Below are positions 1 through 11,765 of a stretch of DNA of 64,000 nt, in pieces. Position 1 is the stretch's first letter. Each line of letters opens with the position of its first letter. Source of the stretch: Gordius sp. MW1 (Eukaryota > Nematomorpha > Gordioida > Gordea > Gordiidae); assembly GCA_964036665.1 (NCBI GenBank), contig OZ038530.1:23520001-23584000 (forward strand), given 5' to 3'. The position numbers were made by a program, and so were the translations under genes. The notes under the pieces are model-generated. The model was not told the origin of the DNA. It saw only the letters and a list, made by a program, of their open reading frames with translations, and made no database searches.

Positions 1-587
1 ACCCTGTCATAACAACTCCTCAAGAAACATTTTAACCTTTGGAGCTATTGAGACCGAGGCTATAATTACTTTTATTCATTCAGACATTCTAGATCTAACC
101 CCTATAATTGATAATAATTCAATTAATTACAAGAGTTGGGAAACTAGCTCAAAAAATGACACTTAGGACAATTGTCACCAAGCTAAGGTGACAAACTTAA
201 ATTTTTTATTTGCAACAATTTTATGAAACCCTTAACTACCAATTTTTGTTAAAAGAATTCATCTAGCTCGAAAAATGACAATTATGACAATTGTCACCAA
301 GCTAAGGTGACAAACTTAAATGTTTTATTTGCAACAATTTTATGACACCCTTAACTACCAATTTTCGTTAAAAGAATTCATCTAGCTCGAAAAATGAACT
401 TAGGACAATTGTCACCAAGCTAAGGTGACAAACTTAAATTTTTATTTGCAACAATTTTATGACACCCTTAACTACCAATTTTCGTTAAAAGAATTCATCT
501 AGCTCGAAAAATGACAATTATGACAATTGTCACCAAGCTAAGGTGACAAACTTAAATTTTTAATTTGCAACAATTTCCCTAAACTAC
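1..587. repeat. ~118-bp tandem satellite, left part
   Basis: Head-to-tail units recur at about 117-119 bp, judged from GAATTCATCTAGCTC at 255, 374 and 491; the first units are more diverged. Each unit carries TGACAATTGTCA, a perfect palindrome, and GTCACC...GGTGAC, an inverted repeat able to form a stem. The array stops at 587 where a hAT-like element is inserted and resumes at 1746. No coding content. Confidence 0.85.
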
Positions 588-1745
588 TAGTGATGCGGAA
601 AAACCGAGAAAAAACTCGGTCTCGTCTCGTCTCGAAAAACCGAGACGAGACGAGACGAGAATTTGAAAAATGGAGTAGAGATCGAGACGAGAATTTTGAG
701 GTCGAGACGAGACGATACGAGATTTTCTCGGCGAGATCTCGACTTTTTATTGATCGTTAGAATTTAGCAAATTATTGTGTATTTTAATTTACATTTAAGG
801 TATTAAGTGTAAATCAATATGTATGGAATATATTTGATATTAAAAAAAATCCCAAGTGTAGTTAATATTATATAATTTTGCAAAAAAATTAAAATTTGGC
901 AATCATTTACCTAAGTATGGTTGATTTTAGTCATACATTTAAATACGTACTCATTAATTTAAAGTTTAAACCTTATGTTCTGAATTCTATAATAATGCTG
1001 CTTTTATTGTTGTTTTTACAACGTTTTAATTTGTGCAACTAGTTATCAATTCTGTAAATAATAATAACATCATTAAATGTCACTCGCACTTTGTGGTTTA
1101 TAGCGCTATAGTAAACATGCAATAAACACTATGGGCTATAATTAATGATGGTTATATTAATGGACTTAAACATTTGCCTTAAATATGTTAAGGTCTACTT
1201 TGAAGCATTAGCAAAGGTTAATAAAGGGTCTCATTTTGCTCAATTATGCAACTAAATCAACTATAAGCGAACTTAAAATTTTCGAAGTCCATTTATAGTT
1301 GACAGACACAGTGAATTTAATACAAATATTATAATTTGCTAGAACAATAAAATTTAATTTTTTATATTTCAAATTTATTTATAGTTTTTTTAGTCTGCAC
1401 TTTTTATAGAAAATGTTATCTTTATGAGTTAATTCATATCTCTATATTGTCAATGAGATGTCGTGTCCCGCTAAATCTTTAAAAAGTTTGTGTATTAAAG
1501 TTTTTCGAAAAATATAAAATTTGCCATTTGGATTTTTGAACACTTATTTATATTTTTAATAAAACAGGAGAAATTTTTATTCCGAATATATTTTTTTTTA
1601 AAAGTCGAGACGAGACGAGAATTCTCGTCGAGAGACCGAGATTTTTCTAGACCGAGACCAGACGAGATCGAGATTTTCTTAATCGCTCCCGAGACGAGAC
1701 GAGATTTTGTTTTCGAGACCGAGACGAGACGAGAGCGAAACACTA
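588..1745 (-). mobile_element. hAT-like non-autonomous element, TCTCG family, copy 1
   Basis: Ends are TAGTGATGCGG and (reverse) TAGTGTTTCG, flanked by a perfect 8-bp direct repeat TAAACTAC at 580-587 and 1746-1753; an 8-bp duplication and TAGNG ends are typical of the hAT superfamily. Both subterminal regions are runs of TCTCG/CGAGA pentamers. No transposase is visible, so it would need to be moved in trans. It is 1158 bp and lacks the ~600-bp secondary insert found in the two 2116-bp copies further right. Confidence 0.85.
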
Positions 1746-1925
1746 TAAACTACCAATTTTCGTTAAAAGAATTCATCTAGCTCTAAAAATGACAATTGTC
1801 ACCAAGATTAGGTGACAAATTCAAATTATATATTTGCAGCAATTTTAGGACACCCTAACCCACCAATTTTCGTTAAAATTTATCTAACTCTAAAAATGAC
1901 AATTATGACAATTGTCGCTTTTTTT
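1746..1925. repeat. ~118-bp tandem satellite, right part
   Basis: Continuation of the satellite after the element insertion, with one good unit (GAATTCATCTAG at 1769) and one more diverged unit before the similarity fades near 1925. Confidence 0.75.
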
Positions 1926-2138
1926 ACATATCGTATAATATTTTAATGCACATACCTTGATAATTCATGGCACATATACAATTAGAAATATAGGCCATAT
2001 ATTTAGAATATTAAATCGGGGGGCCACAGCTTTAAATATAAAATAAACGAACTAGAGCAAAAAAGCAATATGTCACACTGTCTTCGACCTATGATTGGTT
2101 TAGCCGTATAAATGAAAAATTTTAGCTGCTTAAATGCG

Positions 2139-2375
2139 TCATATAATTAAATTGCCGTTGAGGGAAAGCCACAATGAATAATTTAGCTTGCCATTTAAAG
2201 AGTGCCAAAATAACAATTTGTATCTCGTTGTGTGTAACGGGGCGTTCGTGATGACACGTGAAGCGAAAAAATGCGAAGCAAATTTTTGGGCTAATTTATC
2301 AAACTCTCCATTGTTTTTCTTAAAATCTTTATAATCTTCGTGAAATTTATCATATATCAATCGTATTGCACGAAT
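2139..2375 (-). other. Unassigned open reading fragment cut by a MITE
   Basis: On the minus strand an open frame of about 79 codons runs from the MITE duplication near 2375 to a stop at 2139; residues such as IYDKFHEDYKDFKKNNGEF look amino-acid-like rather than repeat-like. No family recognised. It could be an exon, a transposon relic, or chance. The stretch 1925-2138 shows nothing I can name. Confidence 0.2.
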
Positions 2376-2383
2376 ATCATTGA

Positions 2384-2681
2384 TAGGGTTTCTTTCAGAA
2401 AAAATCCTCCGGGGGGGGGGGGGTATTTTCTACTTCCGGGGGGGGGGGGGGTAAATTTTTTTTTAATTGCTAAACCATTTTGTATAATATTTACTGATTT
2501 TTATTGGTGATATAAGTGATATATAAATCGATACATACACGCATAATCATTAAATAATTTATGACTTCATGATGGAACTTAAGTTCATGCTTCCTTCAAT
2601 CAAAACTCTCCGGGGGGGTATTTGAAATCGCCCGGGGGGGGGGGGTAATACCCCCCGGGCTCCCCCCTCAAAGAAACCCTG
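2384..2681. mobile_element. hAT-like MITE with poly-G tracts
   Basis: A 298-bp element with terminal inverted repeats TAGGGTTTCTTT / AAAGAAACCCTG and a perfect 8-bp duplication ATCATTGA at 2376-2383 and 2682-2689. The inside holds several runs of 8-14 G, most preceded by CC, spaced by short AT-rich segments. TIR shape and duplication length fit hAT; no coding capacity. Confidence 0.8.
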
Positions 2682-2738
2682 ATCATTGATAAGATAGTAA
2701 TTATTCTATAAACATGAAAAATTTTATAAAAAATACTT

Positions 2739-4018
2739 CTTCTTCTTTCTATTACTGTTTGTCACCTAGGCTGGTGGTCAGTCCTTTCAGCATTCGTTTC
2801 CATTTGTTTCTATGTTTACATAGATCTTTCTTTATCTTATGGACTTTCATATCGTGCGGTATTTTATGAATCCAGATAAGCTTGGGTCTTCCTCTCCTTC
2901 GTTTTCCTGCGAAATATATCATCTCGATTTTCTTTCCGACGTAGCTTTCGACATGGCCATACCATCTTAGTCTATTTGTTAGGAGCTTTGTCATAATAGA
3001 TGTAGTACCCAAAATTCTTCTTATATCTTCATTTCGCCTATGTTCCTTTTTGCTACCCATCTTAGCATTCTCATCTCCATAGTCGCAAGACGCTGCTCTT
3101 TTCTTTTACGTATAGCCCATGATTCCGAGCTATAGAGGACTGTTGGCTGTATGATGGATTTATACAGTGCGCCTTTTAATCTTTTCGTAATGTTTTTGTC
3201 ACACAGAACGCCTGTCAAGTCCCTCCACTTAAGTCATCCGGAATTTATCCTTGCTTGGATTTCTTTATCCATTCCACCATCCGATTGAAGTGTTGATCCT
3301 AAATATTTGAAGGAATCCACACTTATAAGTTGTCAATCGCCTAAAGTAAGGGATGCACTTAGCTGGTTTTCATCCGATTTAAACTTTGTCATCATGTATT
3401 CTGTTTTCTTTCGATTTACCCTGAAACCACTTTCTTCTATTGCATTTACCCATCTATTTGCAGTATTAGCCAATTCTTGTTCACTTTTGGCATAGAGGAT
3501 TATATCGTCTGCATAGATCGGTGCCCAGGGAGCTTCCTCGCCCCAATCCTTGGTAATAATATACATTATCATTATGAATAGGAAGGGACTAAGAGCTGAA
3601 CCTTGATGGACTCCAGTGTTAATGGCAAAGCCCTTTGTAGTCCCAACCGTTATTCTAACGTATTCTATTTCCTTTTTACTTATCTTTTTTTGCTCTAACG
3701 CATAATTCCGTCACATTGTTTTCTTAAAAGGTACTCTCGAACGCTTTTTCTAGATCGATGAAGCACGTGTGCAAATCCTCTTCCCTTTCTTTAAACCTTT
3801 TATTAATCTTCTAACACTGTTTAGAGCGTGTGCTGTAGGCCTCTCCGGCATGAATCCGAATTGGTTATCTCGAATTTGAACCCAACTCTGAAGCCGTTTT
3901 TCGATCACTTTTCCCACACCTTAAAAGTGTGACTCATAAGCTTTATCCCTCTGTAATTGTTGCAATCCTGAATGTCCCATTTCATCTTGTATATCGGGAT
4001 CATGTAGCTATCCCTCCA
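2739..4018 (-). mobile_element. RTE-type LINE relic, 3' part (copy A)
   Basis: Minus-strand reverse transcriptase relic. The catalytic box YADDIILYAKSEQEL lies near 3490-3520 with RVNRKKTEYM after it. Thumb and C-terminal pieces follow at 3021-3218 (GVLCDKNITKRLKGALYKSI, LRW) and 2752-3060 (RRILGTTSIMTKLLTNRLRW, GKRRRGRPKLIW). These are the usual blocks of RTE/BovB-like elements in invertebrates. The frame is repeatedly broken, so it is dead. Its 3' end near 2739 carries a short AGA-type tail. The 5' continuation lies at 8226-8395, separated by a hAT insertion. Confidence 0.85.
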
Positions 4019-4501
4019 CTCGTTAGTAGAGCTGTTAAAGTTCATCTTAATTATGAATTAGTTCAAGTTCATTTTGAAAAAGATATTTCAAGTTCAGATT
4101 TTTTCAAAAGTAACTAGTTCAAGTTCGTTTAAAAAAACGAACTAGTTCAGTTCTTAGTTCAAATTTTCCAAAATGAACTAGTTCAGTTCATAGTTCAGTT
4201 CATTAAAAAATATATTATAAAATTTTAATCCAATCCGAGGGGTTTTTAAAAAATGTTTTATCTGATTAAAAATCAGTTCTGAATCCGATACGCAATTTTA
4301 AAATTCTATGAATCAAAGTTTATTAATGATTGAGTTTATTTAAACTTATTATTGTTTATTTTAAATTGGAAATAGTCCATTTATAAAATCTAATTTAAAA
4401 CATTTTTCATATACCAACAAGCTTTTTTATACAAAACTAAATTAGCTATTTGAAAAAAAATTATACGTGTAAAACTTTTCATTTCAAACATTATAATATA
4501 A

Positions 4502-6063
4502 CTCTGGCCTTCGGCCCTCGTGGGAAGGGAAGGAAGGAACGGAAGAGGAAAGGGAAGGGCCAACTCTTCTATACTCTGTATAAAAGTAGCATATTTGCTA
4601 TGCACTTTATGGGCGAGAAAGGTGGGAAGGGGCGAGAATGCCTATAGGGGGGTATTAAATGCAAAATGATTAGTTAATTATTTATACAAATATTTTGCAC
4701 TCTTCGGGATTCTAACCCTCATTAATAGAGGCATAGGCTTTTGTAGGGGCACAGGGAACCATATAAGTAGAGGTATAGGCCCTTGTAGGTGAGGGCATAG
4801 GGTAATTATCGATGTTAACCAATTCAAAAGCGAAAATTAAAATTTCCATCACAATTGGCTAATGGTCATTTTTTCATTGCTAAGTAGCAATTATCAGAAT
4901 TTAAAAATTAGGTTTTTAATTTTATCATAAATTACCAATTAATGTAGTTTGGAAAAAAATATATACCTACAAAAACACAGGTATTGTAAGGATATTCAAA
5001 AAATTTACAGGTGCTAAATTAAAACTTTTTCAACCACATTTTGGCCAAAGGTCTTTTTTTGCATTGGTCAGCAGTCAGCGGACAGTCTATAAATACATAA
5101 GAGTCAAAAAAAACAAAAAAAACTTCGATTCACATTATGGCCAATGGTCATTTTTTCTATTGGTCAGCAGCCAGGACACGGTAAAAGTGGATGTAAATTC
5201 ATAAGAGTCAAAAAAAACGAAAAAATTTCGATTCACATTTTGGCTAATGGTCATTTTTTTCCAATAGCAGCCAACGGACGGCTAAAAAGCCATATTATCA
5301 ATGGTATTAACAAGAACAATCATAATAGTCAAAAAAAACGAAAAAAATAATTGCCATCATTTTGGCCAATGGCATTTCATTCCATTGGTCAGCACCCAAC
5401 GGAGGGCCAAAAAGTCTTATTATCAATGGTATTAACAAGAACAATTTATAATTTAAACAAAAAAAATAAAAAAAAATTTGGCCTCTCCGGGATTCGAACC
5501 CACATCAGGAGAGGCATAGCTTTTGTAGGGGGGGGGGCACAGGGACCCATATCATTAGGGGCATAGGCTCTGCTAGGGGAGGGCATAGGGTAATTGTCAA
5601 TGTTAGCCAAAAAAAACGAAAAAAATAATTTCGATTCACATTTTGGCAAATGGTCATTTTTTTCCATCGGTCAGCAGCCAGCGGACGGCAAAAAAGTTAT
5701 AATAGCAATGGTAGTAACAGGAACGATCATAATAGTCAAAAAAAAACGAGAAAAAAAAACTTGGAGTCACATTTTGGCCAATGGTGATTTTTTTCATCGG
5801 TCAGCATCCAACGGACGGCTAAAAAGTCTTATTATCAATGGTAGTAACAAGAACAATCATAAGAGTCAAAAAAAACCCGGGTTCGAACCTAAAAACTAGT
5901 TAAATTAATAATAGCAATTAATAATAAAAGTAAACAGCGTGACAAGACATTCGGTGCAAGACAAGACATTCGGTGCAAGACAACACATTCGGTGCGTGTG
6001 CGTGACACGAACAGCGTGACAAACAAAATGAAAGTGAGCCCATAAATTGCATAGCAATTAATA
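4502..6063 (+). mobile_element. Helentron-like (HINE/pearl-type) element, copy 1
   Basis: Starts with the hairpin GGCCTTCGGCCCTCGTGGGA followed by a GGGAAGG purine tract. It continues through tandem ~120-bp units containing TTGGCCAATGGTCATTTTTT, CATTGGTCAGCAGCC and GGACGGCCAAAAAG, then a short-repeat zone (AAGACATTCGGTGCAAGAC). It ends in a hairpin ATTGC-ATA-GCAAT near 6063. This order (5' hairpin, minisatellite, simple repeat, 3' hairpin) matches Helentron-associated non-autonomous elements such as pearl and DINE-1; family assignment is inference. Reading frames over the repeat are not genes. Confidence 0.65.
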
Positions 6064-6074
6064 TAATTGTAATC

Positions 6075-6480
6075 GATAATAGAACTCAAGGGGAAATAGA
6101 GGGAAAACTTTAATAATTTATTATTTTTAAAATTATCATTAACTAAAGATGAAAGTTTCTCCACAAAGAGAAGTTTTCCTAAACTGAACAGTCTTTCAAC
6201 AGGAGCACTTGATTGAATATGCAAACGTTATATTTAATAAAATTTGTTTTAAATGGGGTAATTTATTATATATATCAAATGAGGTATTCACCTTTATATA
6301 GTTTTTAATGATTTTTTTATTGGAGTTATCACGTCTGATATTTAGGAAATCCAACCAATTTTAAGTATGAGGGTTAACATTTTCTGCATCTAGTGGCAAT
6401 ATTGAATTTATTGCCTTCAAAATTCTATAATCTTCCTCTTAATTTTTTGCATATAAATCACAAAAATTAAATAAATGATT
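6075..6480 (-). pseudogene. hAT transposase C-terminal relic
   Basis: Minus-strand fragments resemble the hAT dimerisation domain: QSSAPVERLFSLGKLLF near 6150-6220, followed by SSLVNDNFKNNKLLKF. Upstream pieces are like WLDFLNIRRDNSN and VNTSFDIYNKLPHLKQI (6250-6440). Frames are broken and the catalytic N-terminal part is absent. It probably belongs to the hAT element at 4027-8217, which would make that element a decayed, once-autonomous copy. Confidence 0.6.
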
Positions 6481-6499
6481 CTTACTGACAATAATACAG

Positions 6500-6645
6500 C
6501 CATGGGGGTAGTTAGCATTCAAATAAGGAGGGGCAAAATGATCATTTTTCGAAATTTTAGTCATAATTTAATAAATTTCAACAAATTTTTGGATTTAAAG
6601 GGGGGAAGCCGCCCCGCCCTGCCCCCTCTTGGCCACGGTCATGAA
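6500..6645. mobile_element. MITE-like repeat with CATGNNNGTAG ends
   Basis: Sequence from CATGGGGGTAG to GGTCATG with an AT-rich middle and a GGGGGGAAGCCGCCCCGCCC end. It shares layout and internal words (GGGGCAAAAT, AATTTTNGNCATAA) with the repeat at 16280-16438. No convincing target duplication. Confidence 0.3.
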
Positions 6646-6952
6646 AACAGGCTCGATTGTTGTTGTTTTCTATATATTAAAAAGGCGTGTTTAATAAATT
6701 TTTTATACTAGAGGTTTATTTCTAAATGATTGTGTATGATACATGCAAAAATTTATTAGATTAACGAGATGGCATAGAGCTACGGATTGAAATTGTATTA
6801 GATTTTACAATTTTCATGGTGATTTTCTGCCTGATGTCAAAAAATTCGTTGAAATCGTGTGTAATCCTTGTTAATAAAAACAATCAAACTCGGCTTATAA
6901 ATTCATTATAAATAATAATTTTTATGATGAACTAGTTCTTTAATATTGTAAG

Positions 6953-8075
6953 CAGAGGTCAGATTTGTTAGAATTTTTCAGCCCGAACCCGGCCCGGCCC
7001 GATTTTATAATTAATCTGCCCGCCCGAGCCCGCCCGAACCCATCTAAGTGTCCGCCCGGGCCCGCCCGAATCGTTAAAGCTGCCCGAATTGCCCGGCCCG
7101 AAATATTAAATTTGCCCGTTAGTCCCGAATTTGTGAGGTCGCAAACAGAGGTCGGATTTGTTAAAATTTTTCTGCCCAAACCCGGCCCGGTCTAAGTTTT
7201 TAACTAAATTCCCCGCCTGAACTCTTCTAAGTGTCCGCTCAGCCATGCCCAAACCATTAGAGCTGCCCGGCCTTATTAATAAAATTTGCCCGTTAGACTA
7301 GAAATTATCCAATCCCAAAATCTTTTAACCACTATTACAAAATAAGCATTAAATAATGGCATATTTTATAACATTTTTATTTCAACATTAAATTTATAAA
7401 ATCTGGTATAAAACATAAAGAAAGTCATTATAAATAATTAACTTGGTCAGTTACGTTGCACAACTATAAAATATAAACTTTAGATCTAAAATAATTTTTT
7501 CATAAAAAATCTGTGGGGAAAGAATTTCCCGTTCCCCCCCCCCCCTTCATTTACGCCATTAGTTAAAATAATAAATTTTGTCATTTATCAGTTAAAAGAA
7601 ATTTTACATTTATAAATCTATTTATCTTAATATATAAATAAATATATTTATTTTAATATATGTTTTTTGATACGTCATTTTATTCTTTTATAATATAATA
7701 TGAAAATTAAAAATTTTTGATCTTGAGATAAACCAGTTAAACTAATTTATTCGAAATAAAATAAAATCTAATTCTGAAGAAGTTAAAATTAGGATTTAGG
7801 ACATTATATAAACGTACGATAAGGATTTAAGCGATAGAAAAAAATCTAGTCAAATTTATTATGGCCCAAAATTGTTTATAAGCGAATTTTTCTTTTTTCG
7901 AGGAAAATCAATTTGATAAAATTTTTGGCATGCCCGAATTGCCCGAATCTTATCAGCGTGCCCGCCCGGGCCCGTCCGAAAAATAAAACTTAAGACAGTT
8001 GCCCGGCCCGGCCCGGCCCGTGGGCCGGGCCGGGCGGGCCGGGCAGCGGGCCGGGCCGGGCATTTCTGACCTCTG
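6953..8075. mobile_element. hAT-like element, GCCCG family
   Basis: Ends CAGAGGTCAGA and TCTGACCTCTG, with a perfect 8-bp duplication ATTGTAAG at 6945-6952 and 8076-8083, nested inside the GAACTAGTTC element. Subterminal zones are saturated with GCCCG/CGGGC words (e.g. CCGGGCCGGGCGGGCCGGGC), a sharp contrast to the AT-rich middle. No transposase. Reading frames here are by-products of the repeats. Confidence 0.85.
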
Positions 8076-8225
8076 ATTGTAAGGTTCAAGTTCAGAATAT
8101 TAAAAATGTAACTAGTTCAAGTTCATTACAAAACTAACTAGTTCAAGTTAAATTTTTGGAAAGGTAACTAGTTCAGTTCAAGTTCAGAAAAAAGTGAACT
8201 AGTTCTTAACAGCTCTACTCGTTAG

Positions 8226-8395
8226 GCATTTTACCCATTTTCAAGATAATGTTGAAAAGGTTGGCGAGGAACTGTGCACCAGTATTGCCTAAAACCGTCT
8301 ATTGGTTGGTCCAAGAGCTTTTCCCGACTTTAATTTACCCATAGCAACTTTGACTTCCGTTTCCGTGATCCAGTTCGCTGGGTTATATAAAAAAT
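8226..8395 (-). mobile_element. RTE-type LINE relic, 5' continuation of copy A
   Basis: Minus strand reads NPANWITETEVKVAMGKLKS then GKALGP, the conserved entry block of RTE reverse transcriptase, directly continuing the LINE interrupted at 4018. Similarity is lost to the right of about 8395. Confidence 0.75.
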
Positions 8396-9391
8396 ACATA
8401 CATACCAAATTCAATTTTTTACCCATCGCGCGAAAAATACAAAATGATTTGTATCTTATTTTCATTTGCTTTTTGCCGTGGACGAAAATAATCGTCTGCG
8501 ATTTCACTATGAACGCCTCCTATTTACAAGTGTTATTTTCGTGCCAATTAATTCGCAATTCGCGCTAGGAGTCTTCCCCGACTTTTTATTAGTTAGATTC
8601 GTCACGTTCATGATTTATCGCGCATATTTCTCAGTGATAAATCCATTAAATCCCCCCCCCCCGCTGTGAACGCCGCCTTTTATGCAGACAAAAATTTCGC
8701 GAATATATAAAGTGTTGGTCGAAGGGTGCTAGTTTTGTGATAGTATAATTAAAACCATTTAACCAAGAAATTTAGGTTAAGTTATGATTTCGAAAATCTA
8801 AATTTAATACAGTTTTTTATTCAAACAAGTGATAACAAAAAAAAATGAATGCCTTATAAGGCTCCCTATTTTAATTATTTTGTCAGCTTTTTCAACTACC
8901 TGGAAGAAATTATATTAAATGTACAAAAAACAGATTCCCAAAAATGAGTAAATTAGTAAACAATTCAAAATGGCGATAATAAATATATCAATTTTTTTGG
9001 TGGTTAAATATATATAAACGCGTGTGAAATATAGAATGGAGAATAATTATGATCCACGCCATCAGGATGTTACCCCAACGTAATGAGGGCAAACCTCTGT
9101 CAAATATTTAAGCAGCTGCTGAAGGGGGCGGCCACTGGGTAAGGGGATTAGGCATATTTCTAAAAACGCAGAATCCTTAAACTATAATAATGCTATTGCA
9201 AGGATTTTGCAATTCGCATATGATAATCTTGATTTAAGAATCCAAATTTTGGTGAAACTTTTAAAATGTGTGAATCATATATAATATTTAAATAAAAAAT
9301 GTATAAATTAAAATTGCATAGTAGCAATTAATAGATCATGGTATTTACATAGCATTAAAGATTATAAATATATGCAAACTTAATATATTCA
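8396..9391. other. No recognised feature
   Basis: About 1 kb of AT-rich DNA with one run of C (8652-8662). The pairs GAACGCCTCCT (8510) and GAACGCCGCCT (8668) might be repeat ends. No exon, domain or RNA gene recognised. Confidence 0.4.
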
Positions 9392-9406
9392 AGTTAGTAT
9401 CTATTT

Positions 9407-9540
9407 TACTTTTTTTTTTAATGGTTAAAAAGTTTATTTTCACGAAACAAGGTTACATAAATAAGCGAAGTATATAAATAAAGAAAGACATATTGGTTAA
9501 ATACAAAGATCTATATCATTATCTTCTAAAACGGGCCATG
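9407..9540 (-). pseudogene. 5'-truncated retrocopy of a polyadenylated RNA
   Basis: A 134-bp insert flanked by a perfect 15-bp direct repeat AGTTAGTATCTATTT (9392-9406 and 9541-9555). On the minus strand it ends AATAAA, then 13 nt, then a run of A, the signature of target-primed reverse transcription of an mRNA. Upstream of the 3' UTR one frame reads WPVLEDNDIDLCI then stop, which could be the tail of the source protein. The source gene is not recognised. The RTE LINEs of this genome are plausible enzyme donors. Confidence 0.65.
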
Positions 9541-9555
9541 AGTTAGTATCTATTT

Positions 9556-10065
9556 CAACACTCCCTTGGTCAGGTTGTATCTCAAGCATTTATAAGAGGG
9601 CAGATGAGGATTGTAAAATAATATGCAATATATCTGCAACAAGGTACATATTAAATATTATGCCCATAAAGTGTTATTGAAAACCTTAACAAAAAATCAT
9701 CTGTGTAATAACAATATTTATAATTGATTGTAAGTACCTATCAGAATATTTAAATCCAAACACGAATAGAGCTGATTTATTATAACCAAATGTATTGTTA
9801 TAATTTTGAAATAAATGCAATTAAAAACATAGCACTTAATATTTTGAAAGTTGCATTATGTAAAGGAGTCATCATGAGTCAATATAAACTAATAGGGATA
9901 TGTGCCTATAAGGTTCAAGTTTGTTATAAACAAAACCAAAGATTAATAAGTTTTACAAAGTATAAGAAAAGACCATATATAACTATGGAAAAGTTTTAAT
10001 ATCAAAAAAATTAGCCTAACACTAAAGAATTTGCAATTTATGTACTAGATGTTGTGTTTGTTTTT
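9556..10065. other. No recognised feature
   Basis: AT-rich sequence without splice-supported exons. A 69-codon open frame at 9790-9999 shows no domain and has compositional bias expected by chance. The right end (from about 10013) is the start of a locally duplicated unit. Confidence 0.35.
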
Positions 10066-10073
10066 ATATGTAG

Positions 10074-10983
10074 TAAGAACTGTAAAGTCACTTTTTTTGT
10101 AACCCTAACCCGACCCAAAATTCGTAAAAATTTATAAACCGAACCGGACCCGAAAACCTTTCAAAATTTTGAACCCGAATCTGACCTGACCCTAAAGCAT
10201 TTTAAAATTTTCAACCCGAACCCGACCCTTGCCGACCTAAAAGCGTTGAAAAATATTTAACCTAATATCTCCCGAACGCGTTTCAAATTTGTATCCGACG
10301 CGAGAGTAAGAATAATTGAGCTGTGCAAAATTTAGTCGACAAATTAAAGTGCGATTTATGAAACAAATTGATACCACAGATTTTAATTGTTAAATTTAGT
10401 TGAATCATTTATTTTATAGTGATGTATATATAATATAGTATCAAAATATAGGTCGCAATTAATTTAAAATATATAGTTTTGAACCAATTAATAAATTTAA
10501 ACTTACTTTTTATTTGGTTTTTGAATATATATTTATGTAGACTTAATTAATAATAGACTACTACTTCATACTATTTAAATATATTTCAAAAATCATATTT
10601 TGTTGATATATTTTACCTTTCACGAGTCAAATTTAAATTTGCGTCCAAAAAATAATTAGATTTAAACAAACAAAAGAATTAAATTAACTGAATGAATGAA
10701 CGGCAATTATACATTTCGATACTAAATAAAAATATTCTACTACAAAGCTTTATAAAAGAAATGTCCCATTTATTTCGCAATTTAAGATTCAAAATTTTGA
10801 CCTGACACTTTAAATCCAACCCGAACCAACTCGAAAGCAATTCAAAATTCTCAAACCGAAACCGACCCGGAAGCATTTTAAAATTTTCAACCCAAACCCG
10901 ACCCAACCCGAAAACAATATTTAAAAGTCTCAACCAAACCTGACGGTCCGGGTCGGGTTTCGGGTCACTCGTGCAATTTTCTA
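10074..10983. mobile_element. hAT-like element, CCCGA family (a)
   Basis: Ends TAAGAACTGTAAAG and GTGCAATTTTCTA with a 7-of-8 duplication ATATGTAG / ATATGTAC. Subterminal regions consist of AACCCGA/GACCCGA words (10100-10270; 10795-10975), the AT-rich middle has no gene. The uninterrupted sister unit shows the same site without the element, supporting the boundaries. Confidence 0.7.
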
Positions 10984-11302
10984 ATATGTACATATAATTG
11001 TTGTACATTTTTATTTAAAAGGCTTAGTTAACAATTTAGGTAATAATTAAATATTGATGTTGGAAGCAGGGAAAAATATAAACTTTATTAAAGAGATAAA
11101 TATTATGTTGATGAGGCATCTTACAAGTATTTGACTTTTCATTTGATTAATATTAATAAATTAATATAGTATCAGAATAAATAGCCTACTCCAAAAAAAT
11201 TTGCAGTATATGTATTATAATTCATTTGTTTTTTATATTTACATATAATTGTTGTACATTTTTATTTAATAAACTTAGTTAACTATTCTAGTTAATAATT
11301 AG

Positions 11303-11765
11303 TTTAATATCCTAAGCTTCAAATTTAATTTGTAATTATCCAATTTCAACAACTAATTTATTTTATTAATCGCGATTAAAATGTGTCCGCGATAAAATTT
11401 ATTAACTTTTATTTTCCGTACCTTAAATTTTTAATTTCACTTATTTATTACGAACAAAAAAAGAAGAATTATTATCTGTGTAAGAGAAAGCGAAAATTAT
11501 CGATAACGATAAAAATAATGGTTAACTCATCGTAATAATAATAATATTTGCGATGGTAATAAAAAGCGAAGTGGTATTAACAATCTATATTTAGCGTAGT
11601 GGTATTAACAAATCATCATGACTCATCAGTCGTAAATAAATTTGACACGATTAAAAACGATAAAGAAAAGTAGTAATAATCGTAGGGTAAACACAATAAA
11701 GATGCACATAATAAAAATCGTAGCATGTGTGGGAGGGGGGAATCAGAATATGGGTGAACACCACA
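11303..11765 (-). repeat. LTR (3') of the short LTR element
   Basis: Minus-strand start TGTGGTGTTCACCCATATTC; aligns along its length with 12833-13291. Confidence 0.8.

Larger units (their letters stand above)
4027..8217. mobile_element. hAT element with GAACTAGTTC subterminal arrays (composite)
   Basis: Terminal inverted repeats TAGAGCTGTTAA at 4027 and TTAACAGCTCTA ending 8217, with a perfect 8-bp duplication CTCGTTAG at 4019-4026 and 8218-8225, inside the LINE. Both ends (about 4040-4200 and 8085-8205) are packed with the palindrome GAACTAGTTC and GTTCAAGTTC variants. The body holds a transposase C-terminal relic (6075-6480), a Helentron-like element (4502-6063) and a second hAT-like element (6953-8075). 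Confidence 0.85.

Noticed and set aside
6965-7195. Pro/Arg-rich frames on both strands around 7.0-8.1 kb
   Set aside because: By-products of GCCCG arrays in the hAT-like element.
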